Notes: generated by a model not told the origin, from the sequence alone. A stretch of 64,000 nt of DNA from Yersinia frederiksenii ATCC 33641 (GCF_000754805.1 NZ_KN150731.1:3459886-3523885), one strand, 5' to 3'; positions 26,284 through 37,001 are shown, numbered from the stretch's first letter. Made by a program: numbers and translations.

Positions 26284-27180
26284 TTAGTTAATGCTGGATA
26301 CCCAAGCGTCCACTATATTTAGCCCTTCTGTGGACATCACTCCCTTCTGCTTGGTTTCTGTATATCCCTTCACAGTCTGGTAATCAACATGACTTGTAAC
26401 CATGAAATAGTTGATCATCGCATCCTTCACCTGCTGTTGATTCTGTGCATCAACACTGGTGATATTTAGCAGGCTCATTATCTGGCCGTAAGCATCCGCA
26501 TACTGCTGGCTGATTTTCGAGTTATATGGACCTGTTTCATACTCGCCTTTGGCCGCTATCACATCCAGCCTGGTTTGGGCGCAGGCGGCGCTGTCTGCGC
26601 CACCATTGCCGCTCGCTTTTATCACCTTCTGCGCACTGACAATATCCGTTTCAATCAGTACATTGATTGCTGTGCTTTTTCAGCCACAGACCCAGGCTAT
26701 CATCGCGTTTTTTCACACAACACATCACTGACCGCGCGCCATGTAATGCCTGAGTACAGTAACTGTCGCCTATGGCGCATGTGGTGAGAGCCATCGCCCC
26801 ATCGGCACCATAATCTGTTGCGCCAAGCAACGCATCGCCTGAGTCTGCCTTCACCCAGCTTATCCCTAACCTGACCCTTCATATTTCCAGCAATCTGCTT
26901 AACAGATTCGCGGGCTTGATCTCCCGATAGCGAGTTATTCTCAACCGCATTCTTCCCAGCCCATCGCCTTTATAATTGCGGGTGCTGCGGCCTCTGCCGT
27001 AAAGGCCGATACAGCACCGACTGTCACATTGCCGTTAAAGTACCCGACCACCGCACCCAACACCACATGGGCCATCAGATTCGCAGTCTGGTTCTGAGCG
27101 GCGGGCAGATATTTACTGATTTCGTGCGCCAGATACGGCGCTGCCGCGCAGCGTTTCATCGTAGAGATCCACTGAACTGG
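26284..27180 (-). pseudogene. Orphan CdiA C-terminal (pretoxin-toxin) module, frameshifted
   Basis: Read on the minus strand from 27180, this begins with SSVDLYDETL, a short copy of a motif from the core of the intact cdiA. It jumps out of frame into APYLAHEISKYL...ANLMAHVVLGAV, equivalent to the pretoxin region of cdiA. The frame shifts again at the boundary, where NAVENN is found, then GDALLGATDYGADGAMALTTC in yet another frame. The last part (26284-26625) is an open frame of 113 codons ending in NIVDAWVSSIN, presumably the old toxin end. Several frame changes make it inactive. It is a typical displaced CT cassette lying downstream of a CDI locus. Confidence 0.82.
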
Positions 27181-27236
27181 TATACAAGAACCCCGGCCAA
27201 TTGGCCGAGGTCTTATACAACTAATCCATATTGTTT

Positions 27237-27641
27237 TTAACTATAAATATATAAATCAATATCTATCTCAGCCCCGATCTTGCTTATAAAAGCCAGTTTT
27301 TCTGTAGTAAAACTCATTCCTGGCTTTTCACCATTTTCAATCTTAACTACAAATGAAAAAATAAAATTTACGTTATATTTACTTTTGACATACCGTAACT
27401 CATTTTCTTTACCATCAAGCAATGAAATTATTTTATCTAGCTGTTCGTTAATATCATGAGATACTTCATCGTCCGTAGACAATTTCCAACTTGTCTCAAT
27501 GCTTGGCCTTTTTCTGCCGTCAGGAATACTTCCCTTTATCCTTACTTCATTAGGCTGAAGGCAAAGTTTCCGGGTAACATCATCAACATCGAAAGAGTCA
27601 CCATAAATAGAAAAATATGCCAATACTGTTGTTTTACCCAT
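27237..27641 (-). CDS. cdiI: CDI immunity protein, DUF4279-like
   Basis: The 134-aa cytoplasmic protein begins directly after cdiA and should protect the cell from the CdiA toxin delivered by siblings. The sequence VDDVTRKLCLQPNEVRIKG followed by ETSWKLST fits the DUF4279 family, which is used as immunity in several polymorphic-toxin loci. ATG 27641 is preferred over ATG 27647: the AGGA site, which overlaps the cdiA stop codon, lies 7 bases from the former but abuts the latter. The tight junction implies coupled translation with cdiA. Pairing with the toxin is inferred from position. Confidence 0.82.
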   Translation of the reverse strand: MGKTTVLAYFSIYGDSFDVDDVTRKLCLQPNEVRIKGSIPDGRKRPSIETSWKLSTDDEVSHDINEQLDKIISLLDGKENELRYVKSKYNVNFIFSFVVKIENGEKPGMSFTTEKLAFISKIGAEIDIDLYIYS

Positions 27642-27650
27642 AATCATATC

Positions 27651-30600
27651 CTATTTAATGTACTCACCTGTCGGTATACCTTCACCCTTGCCGCCTTTCT
27701 TAAAGATCCACAGTTGCCCAGAGTCTCTATCTACATAGATGTCATAATTAGAATTCTTACCATCACCCAAGAAGTCCTCCTTCAAAGCATGAGCATCTAC
27801 GCCATTATTTTTTAAATAGTTATCATCTGCCATTTTTATATTAGATGGCTTTTCTGCCCCATTATCATGTCCATCACTTGTCATATTATTTGGCAAGTTA
27901 GGTACAACTTCTGTGTTGCCCGTGTTATTGGGTAATTGATCTACAGCTTGATCCCCACCTGTATGGCCAGGTCCGGTATTAATCTGACTGCCATCACTAC
28001 CAGTATGGTTTGCCCCTTGGTCTGCTAGCTGATCTCCCCCTGTATTCGTTGGCCCTGATCCCGCTATCTGGTCACCACCAGTATTAGAAGGCCCATTCTC
28101 CCCTTGTCCCATCATTGCCTGAATAGCCAAGAGAGCAACTTGTACGGCCACTGGACAATCGCCGCCAGAGAGGCATTTCGTCACAACATCTTTACCAAAC
28201 TCGTTCACCGCTGCATCCAGCTTTTGCGATATCACAGCATTAGCTTCACTCTGCGGCGTTTGCCCTGCTACCGGTGGAGGTGGCACCAATATTTGCAGCA
28301 AGAAGTTATTCTCTACCGCATTCTTACCCGCTTGCGCTCCCGCAACCGTATCTGCGGTGCTGCCACCCGCCAATCCACCGGCTAATCCTGCCGCCAGTGT
28401 ACCCAACGCGCTGATGGTTTGTCGCTGCTCTTCGGTCAGATCTTCACGATTAATCCCTGGATACATCTGTTGGGCGATATACTCACCCATCACCGCGCCT
28501 GAAGCCCCCGCCAGCGCACTGTTTCCATTCACCTGTGCCATGACAGCACCCAATACCGCGTGCGCCATCAGATTGGCTTCGGTGTTGACCTTACCGTTAG
28601 CATCGGTAGTCATATTGTGAATAACTTCAGCCAGATACGGTGCAGAAGCTCCCGCCAGTGCTTTAGCCATATCACCCCCAGCCAGCCCTTGTATGGCGGC
28701 TGTCGCGGCCTGAATACCCTGTTGCAGCGAACTGCCGGTGCCGTACTCTTTCATCACTTTTTTATAGGCATCAGAGTCTCTCAACTCTGCCATATAAGCT
28801 GCGCGCTCTTTCTCGGTGGCATTTTCTTTTAGTGGGCCAAGTTGTTTCTCCGCCGCCTTCAAGCCGTTGATATCGCCCTGTGTGCGCACAATATCACTGA
28901 CCTGGCTGCCTATCTCACCTATCAGCTGCGCTTCCCGCAGGCGGTTTTGCTCTTTCTCTTTGTCGAAAATAGGCGACAGGGCGTTGTTGGCGTGCTCGAC
29001 ATCGCGACTCAGGTCATCAACATTTTGCTGTTGTTTCTCGGTGTCACGAATGGTGATGGTGCCATCGGAGACTGCCGCATGGGTGATGCTATCGGCGTGA
29101 CCTTCATTGTTGACGCCCGTCAGCAAGCCGTTGGCCATATTACCGGTAAACTGACCGCCGATATTGCCGCCGGTGCTGATGCCCACACTTTGATGCTCAA
29201 CCTTGAAATCGGCTTTATTTTCAATATCACTGAAGCCCAGCGTGCCAGTATCCAGTGTGTTTTTATCGGCGGTAGCGGTGGAGCCAATCACTGCGCCGTC
29301 AAGCTGAGTATGCTCGCCGACTGTAATATCAAAGCCGCCTTTGCCTGCAAAAATGCCGGTCTGTTCCTGCACCGAATCAAAGTTGCTGTGCATCTTGTCC
29401 TGGCTGGCATTGATGCTGGCGCTGCCGGTCATCGAACCGAAATTGAAGCTGCCACCGACACTGGCGTCTTGCTGCTTCGAATCGTAACGGTCGCTGTCTT
29501 GCTGGCTTTGCAGCAGCAGGTCACGGCCCACATCCGCTTTGACTGTTTCCCCGCTGACCTGCGCGCCTTGCAGCACGGTGTCGCGGCCACTGGTGATGTT
29601 GAGCTGGTTACCGGCATTGACCGTGGTTTCCGTGTAAGAAACCCCGTTGCCGCTTTCACTGCCTTTGCCCTTATTCAGGCTGGCCGACACATTGATGCCC
29701 CAGCCACCCTGACCGGCACCAATACCTACGCCCAGTGAGCCGCCGCTGCTGCTGTTACTGCCGTCCAGCGTCTGGCTCTCTTGAGTGGATTGCAGAATCA
29801 CATCGCGATTGGCTGTCAGACTGGCGTCTTTACCGGCCTGTAACTGGCTGCCCTGTACCACAATGTCGCCATCCTGACCTTTCACGCCGTTACCGGTGGC
29901 GGTGATATTCAGGTTATTGCCCGCCGTCAGGGTGCTGCCCTGATGGGTGGTTTGATTAACGGTTTGTTCTGACTTTGACGACTGGCTACCATAAGACAGA
30001 CTGACACCAATGGCATTTTGGTCACGGGCATCCAATGTGGCCAGTTGCCCGCCTTGCACTGCCTGCATGCCACTGAGTGCCGCCTTCACACCTTGCAGAG
30101 CAGCCAGCCGGCCATTGCTTTCTTCGCTGGCGGCTTTGGCGGTGGTAACGGCAGTATTCAGGGCGCTGCCCACCGTGCCGGACAGGGCCAGTGTCAGGCC
30201 GCTCGATTTTTGCTCGACGGTATGGGTCTGGCTGCTCTGGTTTTCGGCCGCCAGAATACTGACGTTTTTCCCGGTCAGATTGATGTCTTTACCGGCTAAC
30301 ACCTCGGAGCCTTTTACCGTCAGGTCTTCACCGGCGGTCATGTTGACATTGCCCAGTAGGCTGCCGACGGTGCTGCCCACATTGGACGTCGATTGGCCGG
30401 TATCAGTGACTTTGGTGCTGTTACTGCCCACCGTCACACCAATACCCCCGGTGCTCATCAGGCCGGATTTTTTCTCCTCACGCAGATGAGATTCACTTTC
30501 ACTCTGCTGCGCGGTGCCGATAATGATGTTCTCTTGCGCCCGCAGATTAATATCGTTATCGGCCACCACATTACTGCCAATGACCACGATATTTTTACCG

Positions 30601-33600
30601 CTGACATCAATAGAACCCGCCGATAGCATTGAGCCCACCGCCAGTGTCTGGCTAATACTGTCTTCAGTGCGGGTGGTAGTGCTGGACGCCAGCCCTTTGC
30701 TTGTTCCGGTATGAGTGCGCTGCGCATCATGTTGTTCAGTCTGGGTGGTGAGGTTGACATCCCCGCCCGCCGCCAGTGTCAGCGCACCCGAAGTTTGTAC
30801 CGCGCTGGCACTGATATTGATGTCGTGTGCCGTGTTCAGGTTGATATCGCCGGTGGCGTTCAACTGGCTGCCAAGCAGGGTTTCATCATAGAGATCCACC
30901 GAGCTGCGACTGCGTTTGCTCGACGATTCACCGGTGACATTAAGGCTGTCAGTGGCCGCACTGAGGTTAATATTCTGCGCCTGCACATCAATACTGCCGG
31001 CATTAATGGTGGCTCCCACGGCGGCCAGATTGTTAACGTTGGCGGTCAGTGCGCCACCGACATTCACTTCACTGCCCAGATGGCGGATATGCTCACTGGT
31101 CGAGCTGCTACGGCCATAATTTGCCGTTATCTGGTCGCGGGTTTGCACCGTATTGAGCAACCAGTCGCCGCCGGTATTGACCTGTAAATCCTGACCGACA
31201 TTGAGGCCAGCGCCTTGCATGATAAAGTCACGTTCAGTATTGATAACCGCGTTATTGCTGACATTGATGCTGGCCAGCGGCCCCAGCACGGTTTGGCTGC
31301 GCTGGACGGCCCCATTATCACTGCTGAGCTGCGCACTGTCGGTGCGCAAAATGATATCGCGGCCGCTGTCCAGTTGCAGGTTGGTGGCAGTTAATCGGCT
31401 GCCCGTCAGGTCAATATCACTGTTCAGTGTACTGAGTAACATGTTGCCGCCCGCCTGAAGTAAACCCCCGCGGTTATTCAGGTTGATGTCCTGCGCCATG
31501 CTGATTTGCAGGTCATTGGTGGCGTTGATAGCCCCCTGATTGGTGAAACCCTGAACCTCGGTTAAGGCGATATTCTCTGCCGAAATGAGCGCGCCGTTGG
31601 CCTGTAAGTCGCCCGGTTTAACACCCGCCAGATAGACCACCGGCACCAGCACAGTTTGCCCGGCGACTTCACGGCTTTCCATCAGCACGATATTGGTGGT
31701 TAATGTTGCCATCTGCTCCGCACTAAGGTGGGTGCCGAGGGCAATATTGAAGGCTTCACTATATTCGAGGCCTGCCGCAAATAATTCCTCGAACTGCTCC
31801 TGGGCGCTACGGTAATCACTGGCTACCGTCTGACCGGTCAATGCCAGCACCTGATCGCGCACCAGACGCTGTTCATAGGCGTTATCCCCCAGACGTTTGA
31901 ATATCACATTGGGGTCGTTATTCAACTGCTGCAGCACGTAGTCGGATCCGCGCCAGTTATTCAGGTTGGCAAAGGCAGGATTCGTTTCTATCAAGTACTG
32001 GCTGTTGACGGTGTAGTCAGTACTGAACTGATACAGCCCGCCATTAGGCGGTGTCAGAGAAATACCGTTAAACTCGATGGCCAGATCTTTTCCGCTATTG
32101 TTACTACCCTGGGGAGGCGCAATGGCACCGGGATTAGCCCCATTGTTGATCGTGGTGCCACTGCCGCTGACGGTTTGTGCGGTGAGGCTGGAGGCATATT
32201 GGTTAGTCGCGCGCGCGCTCACCTCGGGGCCCCAATCTCTGTGCCATAACCCGCCTTTATAGTTACGGTAATTCCACTGACCGGAGGAGGTGGTCTGCTC
32301 CATCAGGCGTTGTGCACTTCCCCAGCCATCTTGTTGCAGGGTCACTCCGGTGAGGTTAATCTCACCCTGAGCACTGATTTTACTCCAGAAATTCTCCAGC
32401 GTGCCCACCTGTGGGGTCAGGTTCCTGCCGGCTAACAGTTGCGCCTCCGGGCTGATGTTATCGATGCTGTTATAGGCGATAGTCGACGTATAATCGGTGC
32501 CAATATAATCGCTGTTATCTGCCCCCTCATGAGGCGGCTCGCTATAGCGCCCACCCGGTATATCGGGGTTTTCCACTGTCCAGTAAGCTGACCCATTCAC
32601 CGTGTCGGCCATCACAAAGTCGCTATTGGCGGTGAGAATATGGCGGCTATTGGTCAGAGTTGTGGCGTAAATCAGCATATCCTGGCCGGATTCAATCAAG
32701 CCGGAAATATTGAGCACCTGAGCCGCCTGCTGGTAATTCCCACCACTGTCTTGCCCGCCCGCCAGAATAACCTTACCCATACCTAAAATCGTGGTAGTCG
32801 GCGCGGTATCGGTGTCAGTGACGGTATCACTGTTTTCAATCACCGGAGCCAGTAAGGCTAAAGTACCATTTTCATCCGTGGCACCGATCAGGGCGTTCGG
32901 GCCGGAGTTAGTGATGCGCTCGCGTGCTTTGAGTGTGGCCTGTGCACTAATAATGGTGCCCGTATTGAACAGGGTATTAACGTCGGTATTGAGCAGGCCG
33001 CTGGTCAAGATATCGCCGCTATTTATCAATGCGCCCACAGCTTTGAGATCGGCTTGCGTTGCAATAATCGTGCCGCTATTCAGTAAGCTGTTTGAGTCGG
33101 TGCTGAGTTTGCCACCCGCGAGCATTTGCCCGCTATTGGTCACATCGCCAGCGGTGGTCAAAGTGAAATCACGCCCAGCTTGAAGGGTAGAACCCGCCAG
33201 ATGGTTGAAATCACTCTGCAAGTTGATCGTCAAATCTTCACTGGCCGTCACCTTGCCTGCATTGTTGTTCAGTTGGCTCAGTTTTAAATGGATGCTATTG
33301 GCTGCCAGTACGCCGCCCTGATTATTGAGGGTTTGCCCGGCATTGGCACTGGCATTGATGGTGAGAGTACCAAGGGCGAGTATATTGGCACGCTGCGTGC
33401 TGATATCTCCCTGAGTGGCAGTGATATTCATCTCACGAGCTTGGGTGTAACTGTCACTCAGATCAATCCGGCTGCCGGTTAATATCATGGTATCGGCGGC
33501 GAGGGTTTGTCCTTGGGCGATTAATTCCTGACGAGTATTGACCAGCAAATTACCGGATTCTGTCAGGCGGCCATCACTCTGTATGCCCGCGCCCAGCAGG

Positions 33601-35246
33601 CTGTTGCTGTTGCTGTTTACACCTTCGGCTTGTAGCGAGAGTGTGCCGGTAGACAGCAGAGTGCCATCACGGTTATCAATATAACCCGGCAGATTTAGGT
33701 TGAAATCTGTGGTTCCGGTTTGCGCAATCACGCCGCCCACATTAGAGAGGGTTTGCGCGTTAAAGGTTATTTTATCTGCAATCAAGCGGGCATTATTGGT
33801 ATATAACACCGAAGTCGTTGATGCCGACAGGCTCTGGCTGGCAAGCACCTCAGCCCCGGTGAGATTGATGTCCCCGCTTTGTGCTGTGAGGGCCACATCA
33901 CGGCTTTGCGTCTGACTACCGCTCAGATCGATACTGTGCGCATTGAAGCTCTGCGCCGTGCCGCTAATATTTTTCCCTTGGGCGATTAACTTGCCGCTGG
34001 CTTCTACTTTCAGTGTGCCACTGGTAATGCTGCTGTTGTCGGATTTTACGCCCGCACCTAACACAGCATTTCGGCTGCTATTAACCTCAGCCGCACGCAA
34101 CGAAGTGTCACCCGCCGCCGCAATAGTGCCACTGTTAGTCAGTTTACCTGCGGTAGTGAGCTGGGTATTAGCACTGGCATAGAGCACCCCGGTATTCTCT
34201 ATTTCAGCGCCGGTTTTCACCACTAAGTGCTGTGCGCTGTTGATTTGGCCACTGTTCATCAGCATGCCGTCGGCGGTTATGGTGATATCGCCTGCCGAAG
34301 CTCCTATCTCTCCAGCATTGCGTACGCCGACACCAGTTTCAGTACCGATCAAGCGGATTTTACCGGCATACATGCCGCCTAAATTGGCGACATCTACCGC
34401 GACGGTAGGACGTGGGCTGCCATCGCTGGCTTTGGCATTAATGCTCTGATGCGCGGCATCCACCTGATTACGTCCGGTGGTAACATTCAGTTCTTTGGCC
34501 CAAATACCGGCATTCACTTTGACGGAACGCGCGATCAGATCAGTATGGTCCTGACGGCTGCTGTCCAGGCCGTTGCCCTGAATAACAATTTCGCCTCGTT
34601 CTACATCGTAGCCCGTCAGTTGGCCATTAGTGAGTTGTGCCTGACCGGTGGTTAATGTCGCGCGGTTGGCGTTGATAAAACCGCAGCCCTCGCAGGTAAT
34701 ACCTGATGGGTTGGCAATCACCACCTGCGCTTTGCGCCCGGCCACCTCGATATAACCATTGAGTTTGCTTGGGTCGCGGCTGTTCACTTCGTTGAGGATA
34801 ATACTGGCCTCACCGCGTGCCAGCCACGGGTTGCCATCCACCACGCCAGCAATCTGGGTTTGGTTGGGACCGTGGCCGTTATTGAGGATCACGCCGCGAT
34901 TATCGACATCGAACTGGTTATAAACGTTACGTGAAACACCGCCGCTGCTCGGTGTTTGGATATTCACCTGTGGTGTGCCATTGGCGCTGTTGATAATGGT
35001 CGGTTGCTGATTAGTCGGCGCACTACCATCGGCGACAATATTGGCCTGAGCGGATAATGAGACACAGCCGAATGCCAATAACAGGCTGAAACTGAGAGGA
35101 GATAATGCACTAATACGACGGCTTTGAGTGTGCCCGACACCTGATGACGCAGAAGAGGCGGCCTGACCGGAAGCAGCAATATCAGCCACGACCATCAGCA
35201 TGCCACGCGCCTTGTTAAACACGATACGGTACAGGTTCTTATTCAT
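27651..35246 (-). CDS. cdiA: CdiA-type two-partner secretion effector with C-terminal toxin
   Basis: CdiA is the exported filamentous toxin-delivery protein of contact-dependent inhibition. The 2531-aa product starts with an extended type V signal (MNKNLYRIVFNKARG). The TPS secretion domain has NPSGITCEGCGFINANRA. Long hemagglutinin-repeat segments follow, with many N-x-G-G-x-[IL] beta-helix turns. The pretoxin region includes ANLMAHAVLGAVMAQVNGNS and ends with NAVENN at residue 2311. The 221-residue C-terminal part has a glycine/asparagine repeat linker and a terminal domain, NYLKNNGVDAHALKEDFLG to GIPTGEYIK. That domain reminds me of polymorphic toxin type 33 (tentative). It is shorter than many CdiA proteins but has no lesion. 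It lies 36 bases after cdiB and is followed by the immunity gene. Confidence 0.92.
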   Translation of the reverse strand: MNKNLYRIVFNKARGMLMVVADIAASGQAASSASSGVGHTQSRRISALSPLSFSLLLAFGCVSLSAQANIVADGSAPTNQQPTIINSANGTPQVNIQTPSSGGVSRNVYNQFDVDNRGVILNNGHGPNQTQIAGVVDGNPWLARGEASIILNEVNSRDPSKLNGYIEVAGRKAQVVIANPSGITCEGCGFINANRATLTTGQAQLTNGQLTGYDVERGEIVIQGNGLDSSRQDHTDLIARSVKVNAGIWAKELNVTTGRNQVDAAHQSINAKASDGSPRPTVAVDVANLGGMYAGKIRLIGTETGVGVRNAGEIGASAGDITITADGMLMNSGQINSAQHLVVKTGAEIENTGVLYASANTQLTTAGKLTNSGTIAAAGDTSLRAAEVNSSRNAVLGAGVKSDNSSITSGTLKVEASGKLIAQGKNISGTAQSFNAHSIDLSGSQTQSRDVALTAQSGDINLTGAEVLASQSLSASTTSVLYTNNARLIADKITFNAQTLSNVGGVIAQTGTTDFNLNLPGYIDNRDGTLLSTGTLSLQAEGVNSNSNSLLGAGIQSDGRLTESGNLLVNTRQELIAQGQTLAADTMILTGSRIDLSDSYTQAREMNITATQGDISTQRANILALGTLTINASANAGQTLNNQGGVLAANSIHLKLSQLNNNAGKVTASEDLTINLQSDFNHLAGSTLQAGRDFTLTTAGDVTNSGQMLAGGKLSTDSNSLLNSGTIIATQADLKAVGALINSGDILTSGLLNTDVNTLFNTGTIISAQATLKARERITNSGPNALIGATDENGTLALLAPVIENSDTVTDTDTAPTTTILGMGKVILAGGQDSGGNYQQAAQVLNISGLIESGQDMLIYATTLTNSRHILTANSDFVMADTVNGSAYWTVENPDIPGGRYSEPPHEGADNSDYIGTDYTSTIAYNSIDNISPEAQLLAGRNLTPQVGTLENFWSKISAQGEINLTGVTLQQDGWGSAQRLMEQTTSSGQWNYRNYKGGLWHRDWGPEVSARATNQYASSLTAQTVSGSGTTINNGANPGAIAPPQGSNNSGKDLAIEFNGISLTPPNGGLYQFSTDYTVNSQYLIETNPAFANLNNWRGSDYVLQQLNNDPNVIFKRLGDNAYEQRLVRDQVLALTGQTVASDYRSAQEQFEELFAAGLEYSEAFNIALGTHLSAEQMATLTTNIVLMESREVAGQTVLVPVVYLAGVKPGDLQANGALISAENIALTEVQGFTNQGAINATNDLQISMAQDINLNNRGGLLQAGGNMLLSTLNSDIDLTGSRLTATNLQLDSGRDIILRTDSAQLSSDNGAVQRSQTVLGPLASINVSNNAVINTERDFIMQGAGLNVGQDLQVNTGGDWLLNTVQTRDQITANYGRSSSTSEHIRHLGSEVNVGGALTANVNNLAAVGATINAGSIDVQAQNINLSAATDSLNVTGESSSKRSRSSVDLYDETLLGSQLNATGDINLNTAHDINISASAVQTSGALTLAAGGDVNLTTQTEQHDAQRTHTGTSKGLASSTTTRTEDSISQTLAVGSMLSAGSIDVSGKNIVVIGSNVVADNDINLRAQENIIIGTAQQSESESHLREEKKSGLMSTGGIGVTVGSNSTKVTDTGQSTSNVGSTVGSLLGNVNMTAGEDLTVKGSEVLAGKDINLTGKNVSILAAENQSSQTHTVEQKSSGLTLALSGTVGSALNTAVTTAKAASEESNGRLAALQGVKAALSGMQAVQGGQLATLDARDQNAIGVSLSYGSQSSKSEQTVNQTTHQGSTLTAGNNLNITATGNGVKGQDGDIVVQGSQLQAGKDASLTANRDVILQSTQESQTLDGSNSSSGGSLGVGIGAGQGGWGINVSASLNKGKGSESGNGVSYTETTVNAGNQLNITSGRDTVLQGAQVSGETVKADVGRDLLLQSQQDSDRYDSKQQDASVGGSFNFGSMTGSASINASQDKMHSNFDSVQEQTGIFAGKGGFDITVGEHTQLDGAVIGSTATADKNTLDTGTLGFSDIENKADFKVEHQSVGISTGGNIGGQFTGNMANGLLTGVNNEGHADSITHAAVSDGTITIRDTEKQQQNVDDLSRDVEHANNALSPIFDKEKEQNRLREAQLIGEIGSQVSDIVRTQGDINGLKAAEKQLGPLKENATEKERAAYMAELRDSDAYKKVMKEYGTGSSLQQGIQAATAAIQGLAGGDMAKALAGASAPYLAEVIHNMTTDANGKVNTEANLMAHAVLGAVMAQVNGNSALAGASGAVMGEYIAQQMYPGINREDLTEEQRQTISALGTLAAGLAGGLAGGSTADTVAGAQAGKNAVENNFLLQILVPPPPVAGQTPQSEANAVISQKLDAAVNEFGKDVVTKCLSGGDCPVAVQVALLAIQAMMGQGENGPSNTGGDQIAGSGPTNTGGDQLADQGANHTGSDGSQINTGPGHTGGDQAVDQLPNNTGNTEVVPNLPNNMTSDGHDNGAEKPSNIKMADDNYLKNNGVDAHALKEDFLGDGKNSNYDIYVDRDSGQLWIFKKGGKGEGIPTGEYIK
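27921..28091 (-). repeat. NTGGDQ-type repeats in the CdiA C-terminal linker
   Basis: Between the VENN region and the terminal toxin domain, cdiA encodes repeats around NTGGDQIAGSGPT, NTGGDQLADQGAN, HTGSDGSQ, HTGGDQAVDQ and NNTGN. The DNA repeats are imperfect. The stretch looks like a flexible, glycine-rich spacer between the conserved body and the toxin. Confidence 0.8.
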
Positions 35247-35282
35247 GGTTCATTCTCAAAGAGTCGTGATTAATCAGGCGCA

Positions 35283-36989
35283 TTAGTATTGCCAGTTCAG
35301 GTTAAAGCCCACCGTCACCGAGTCGGTTTTAAAGCCATCGGGCTTAGACAGCGGTTTACCGGCAAACAAGTCATATTGGGTATGAAACACGCGGCCACGC
35401 ACCCCGACGACACTGCCCGCCAGATGGTGGCCCAATAAGTAAGGGTCGCTACGGCCGCCGACTTCGCCGTAATCCACACCGACATACAGTTCATGCCCCG
35501 GCAGTGGGGTATACCAGCCCAGATCATTGCGCACCGTCCAGCCACGATCGGCATTAAGGGTGCGTTCGCCGTCAAACCCGCGCACTGACCAGCGCCCGCC
35601 GATACTGAACTGATCCTGCGGCGTCAGTGGGGTGTTAGTGCTTTGGCGCTGATATTGCAGGTTGTAATGGAAGTTTTGTTTTTGAATGGCAAAAGGAATA
35701 TCCAATTGCGCATTCATGCGCAGAATTTTGCTTAACGCAGTGGCTTCGCCGAAATACTCTTCTTGTGCAGGAACCGCACCAAACCAGCGAGTGCCGCGTT
35801 GATAACTGATACCCGCGTCCAGAGTTGCTTGTGAAATAAAGTGCCGATGTTGTAACCCGACACGCCAGGCCGAGGTGCGGCGGCGCTGCACTTCCACTTC
35901 GGTATCATTGATGTAGTTTTTCGACGAGCGAGTCAGTACATCATAGGTCAAAGTGGTTTTCTGGCTGGCATTGCGGTGCAACAGGCGGCTAAGTTGCAAC
36001 GAGACATTCTCACTTTCCCCACGATAGCTATAGTCGCCATTCAGACCCGCTACGGTCTGATGATAGTCATAACTGCTGGCGGTCAACCCGGCGGTCCAGT
36101 AGCCGAACGGCAGCGAGTAATGGCCAGTCAGGTTATTGGTGCCTTTATCACCGCGATTCTTCATTGAACCACCGGCAGAGACATAGAACTGGTCACTCAG
36201 GGAGAGGGGATTATCCAGAAATAGTGTCGCGCCAGCTTGATAGCGGCCGGTGCTGCGGGTGCCTGAGTCATCCAGTGAAGCCGCCAATCGCCACATTTTG
36301 CTCTGTTTCCAGCTCAGGGCGATATCGGTTTCACCGGGTTCAGTACCGGGGATCAACTCCATACTGGCCTGCACGGTGGGCAGACGCTGGAGATTTTCCA
36401 ACCCTTGTTCAATATCACGTAAATCCAACAGGTTACCGGGGCGGGCAGGGAAGGCACTGAACAGTGTGACATGGCGGTCACTGTCTGGCGTGAGCTCAAC
36501 ACTGCGTATTTTGCCGGGCACAATTTGCAGCGCCAACGTGCCACTGTTCAAATCCTGTTGCGGGGCCAGCACACGGGTGGTGATATAGCCGTGGTCGACC
36601 AGACGATTTTGCAACTGGCTCATTAACAGATTGATGCCCTTGGCACCCAAACACTGGCCTTGCGCCTGATTGGCGATACGTTGTAGTGGCAACCAGCGCG
36701 GCAATGGCTCTGCGCCACTGATTTTTATGCGATCAATGGCAAAGCAGGGTTTTTCCGCCGGGAAAGAGAGGCGACCCAAAGAGGTTGAGGGTGCAGATAA
36801 ACGTACATCCGGTATTGCAGGGGCCAGACGTTCTTCCAGGGCGCGTTGTCGTTCCTGTTGGTGAATACTTTGTTGGATAGGTGCTAATTCTGCGCCATAA
36901 CTAGCATGTGGAATGGCGACCATGGGCAATAATACACCCGCGAGTAAACTCAAATAACAGGAACGCAGCACGATAAAACCCTTCCCCAT
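35283..36989 (-). CDS. cdiB: CdiB outer-membrane TPS transporter
   Basis: CdiB is the TpsB/ShlB/FhaC-family outer-membrane pore that exports CdiA. In the 568-aa product, a signal peptide ([20 protein letters not shown]) is followed by a helix region with [24 protein letters not shown] domains follow ([11 protein letters not shown] and [16 protein letters not shown]), then a beta-barrel with [14 protein letters not shown], the loop 6 [VI]RG[FY] motif, and a C-terminal strand [15 protein letters not shown] at 36971 has a better ribosome-binding site (GGGGAAGGG at 36987-36979) than the ATG at 36989, and it also gives a good signal peptide, so the start may be 6 codons shorter. Confidence 0.93.
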   Translation of the reverse strand: MGKGFIVLRSCYLSLLAGVLLPMVAIPHASYGAELAPIQQSIHQQERQRALEERLAPAIPDVRLSAPSTSLGRLSFPAEKPCFAIDRIKISGAEPLPRWLPLQRIANQAQGQCLGAKGINLLMSQLQNRLVDHGYITTRVLAPQQDLNSGTLALQIVPGKIRSVELTPDSDRHVTLFSAFPARPGNLLDLRDIEQGLENLQRLPTVQASMELIPGTEPGETDIALSWKQSKMWRLAASLDDSGTRSTGRYQAGATLFLDNPLSLSDQFYVSAGGSMKNRGDKGTNNLTGHYSLPFGYWTAGLTASSYDYHQTVAGLNGDYSYRGESENVSLQLSRLLHRNASQKTTLTYDVLTRSSKNYINDTEVEVQRRRTSAWRVGLQHRHFISQATLDAGISYQRGTRWFGAVPAQEEYFGEATALSKILRMNAQLDIPFAIQKQNFHYNLQYQRQSTNTPLTPQDQFSIGGRWSVRGFDGERTLNADRGWTVRNDLGWYTPLPGHELYVGVDYGEVGGRSDPYLLGHHLAGSVVGVRGRVFHTQYDLFAGKPLSKPDGFKTDSVTVGFNLNWQY

Positions 36990-37001
36990 TGATTGGGGGA
37001 A
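36982..37001 (-). promoter_or_regulatory. cdiB: Hairpin over the cdiB ribosome-binding site
   Basis: On the plus strand, TTCCCC at 36982-36987 pairs with GGGGAA at 36996-37001 around an 8-base loop. On the mRNA this places the GGGGAAGGG ribosome-binding site of the GTG start inside the stem, which could limit cdiBA translation. Confidence 0.4.

Noticed and set aside
29429-29738. Long open frames on the plus strand across the cdiA region
   Set aside because: They are shadows of the repetitive, GC-balanced cdiA coding sequence on the minus strand. They have no ribosome-binding sites or family signatures, while the minus-strand frame is open for 2531 codons with clear domains.
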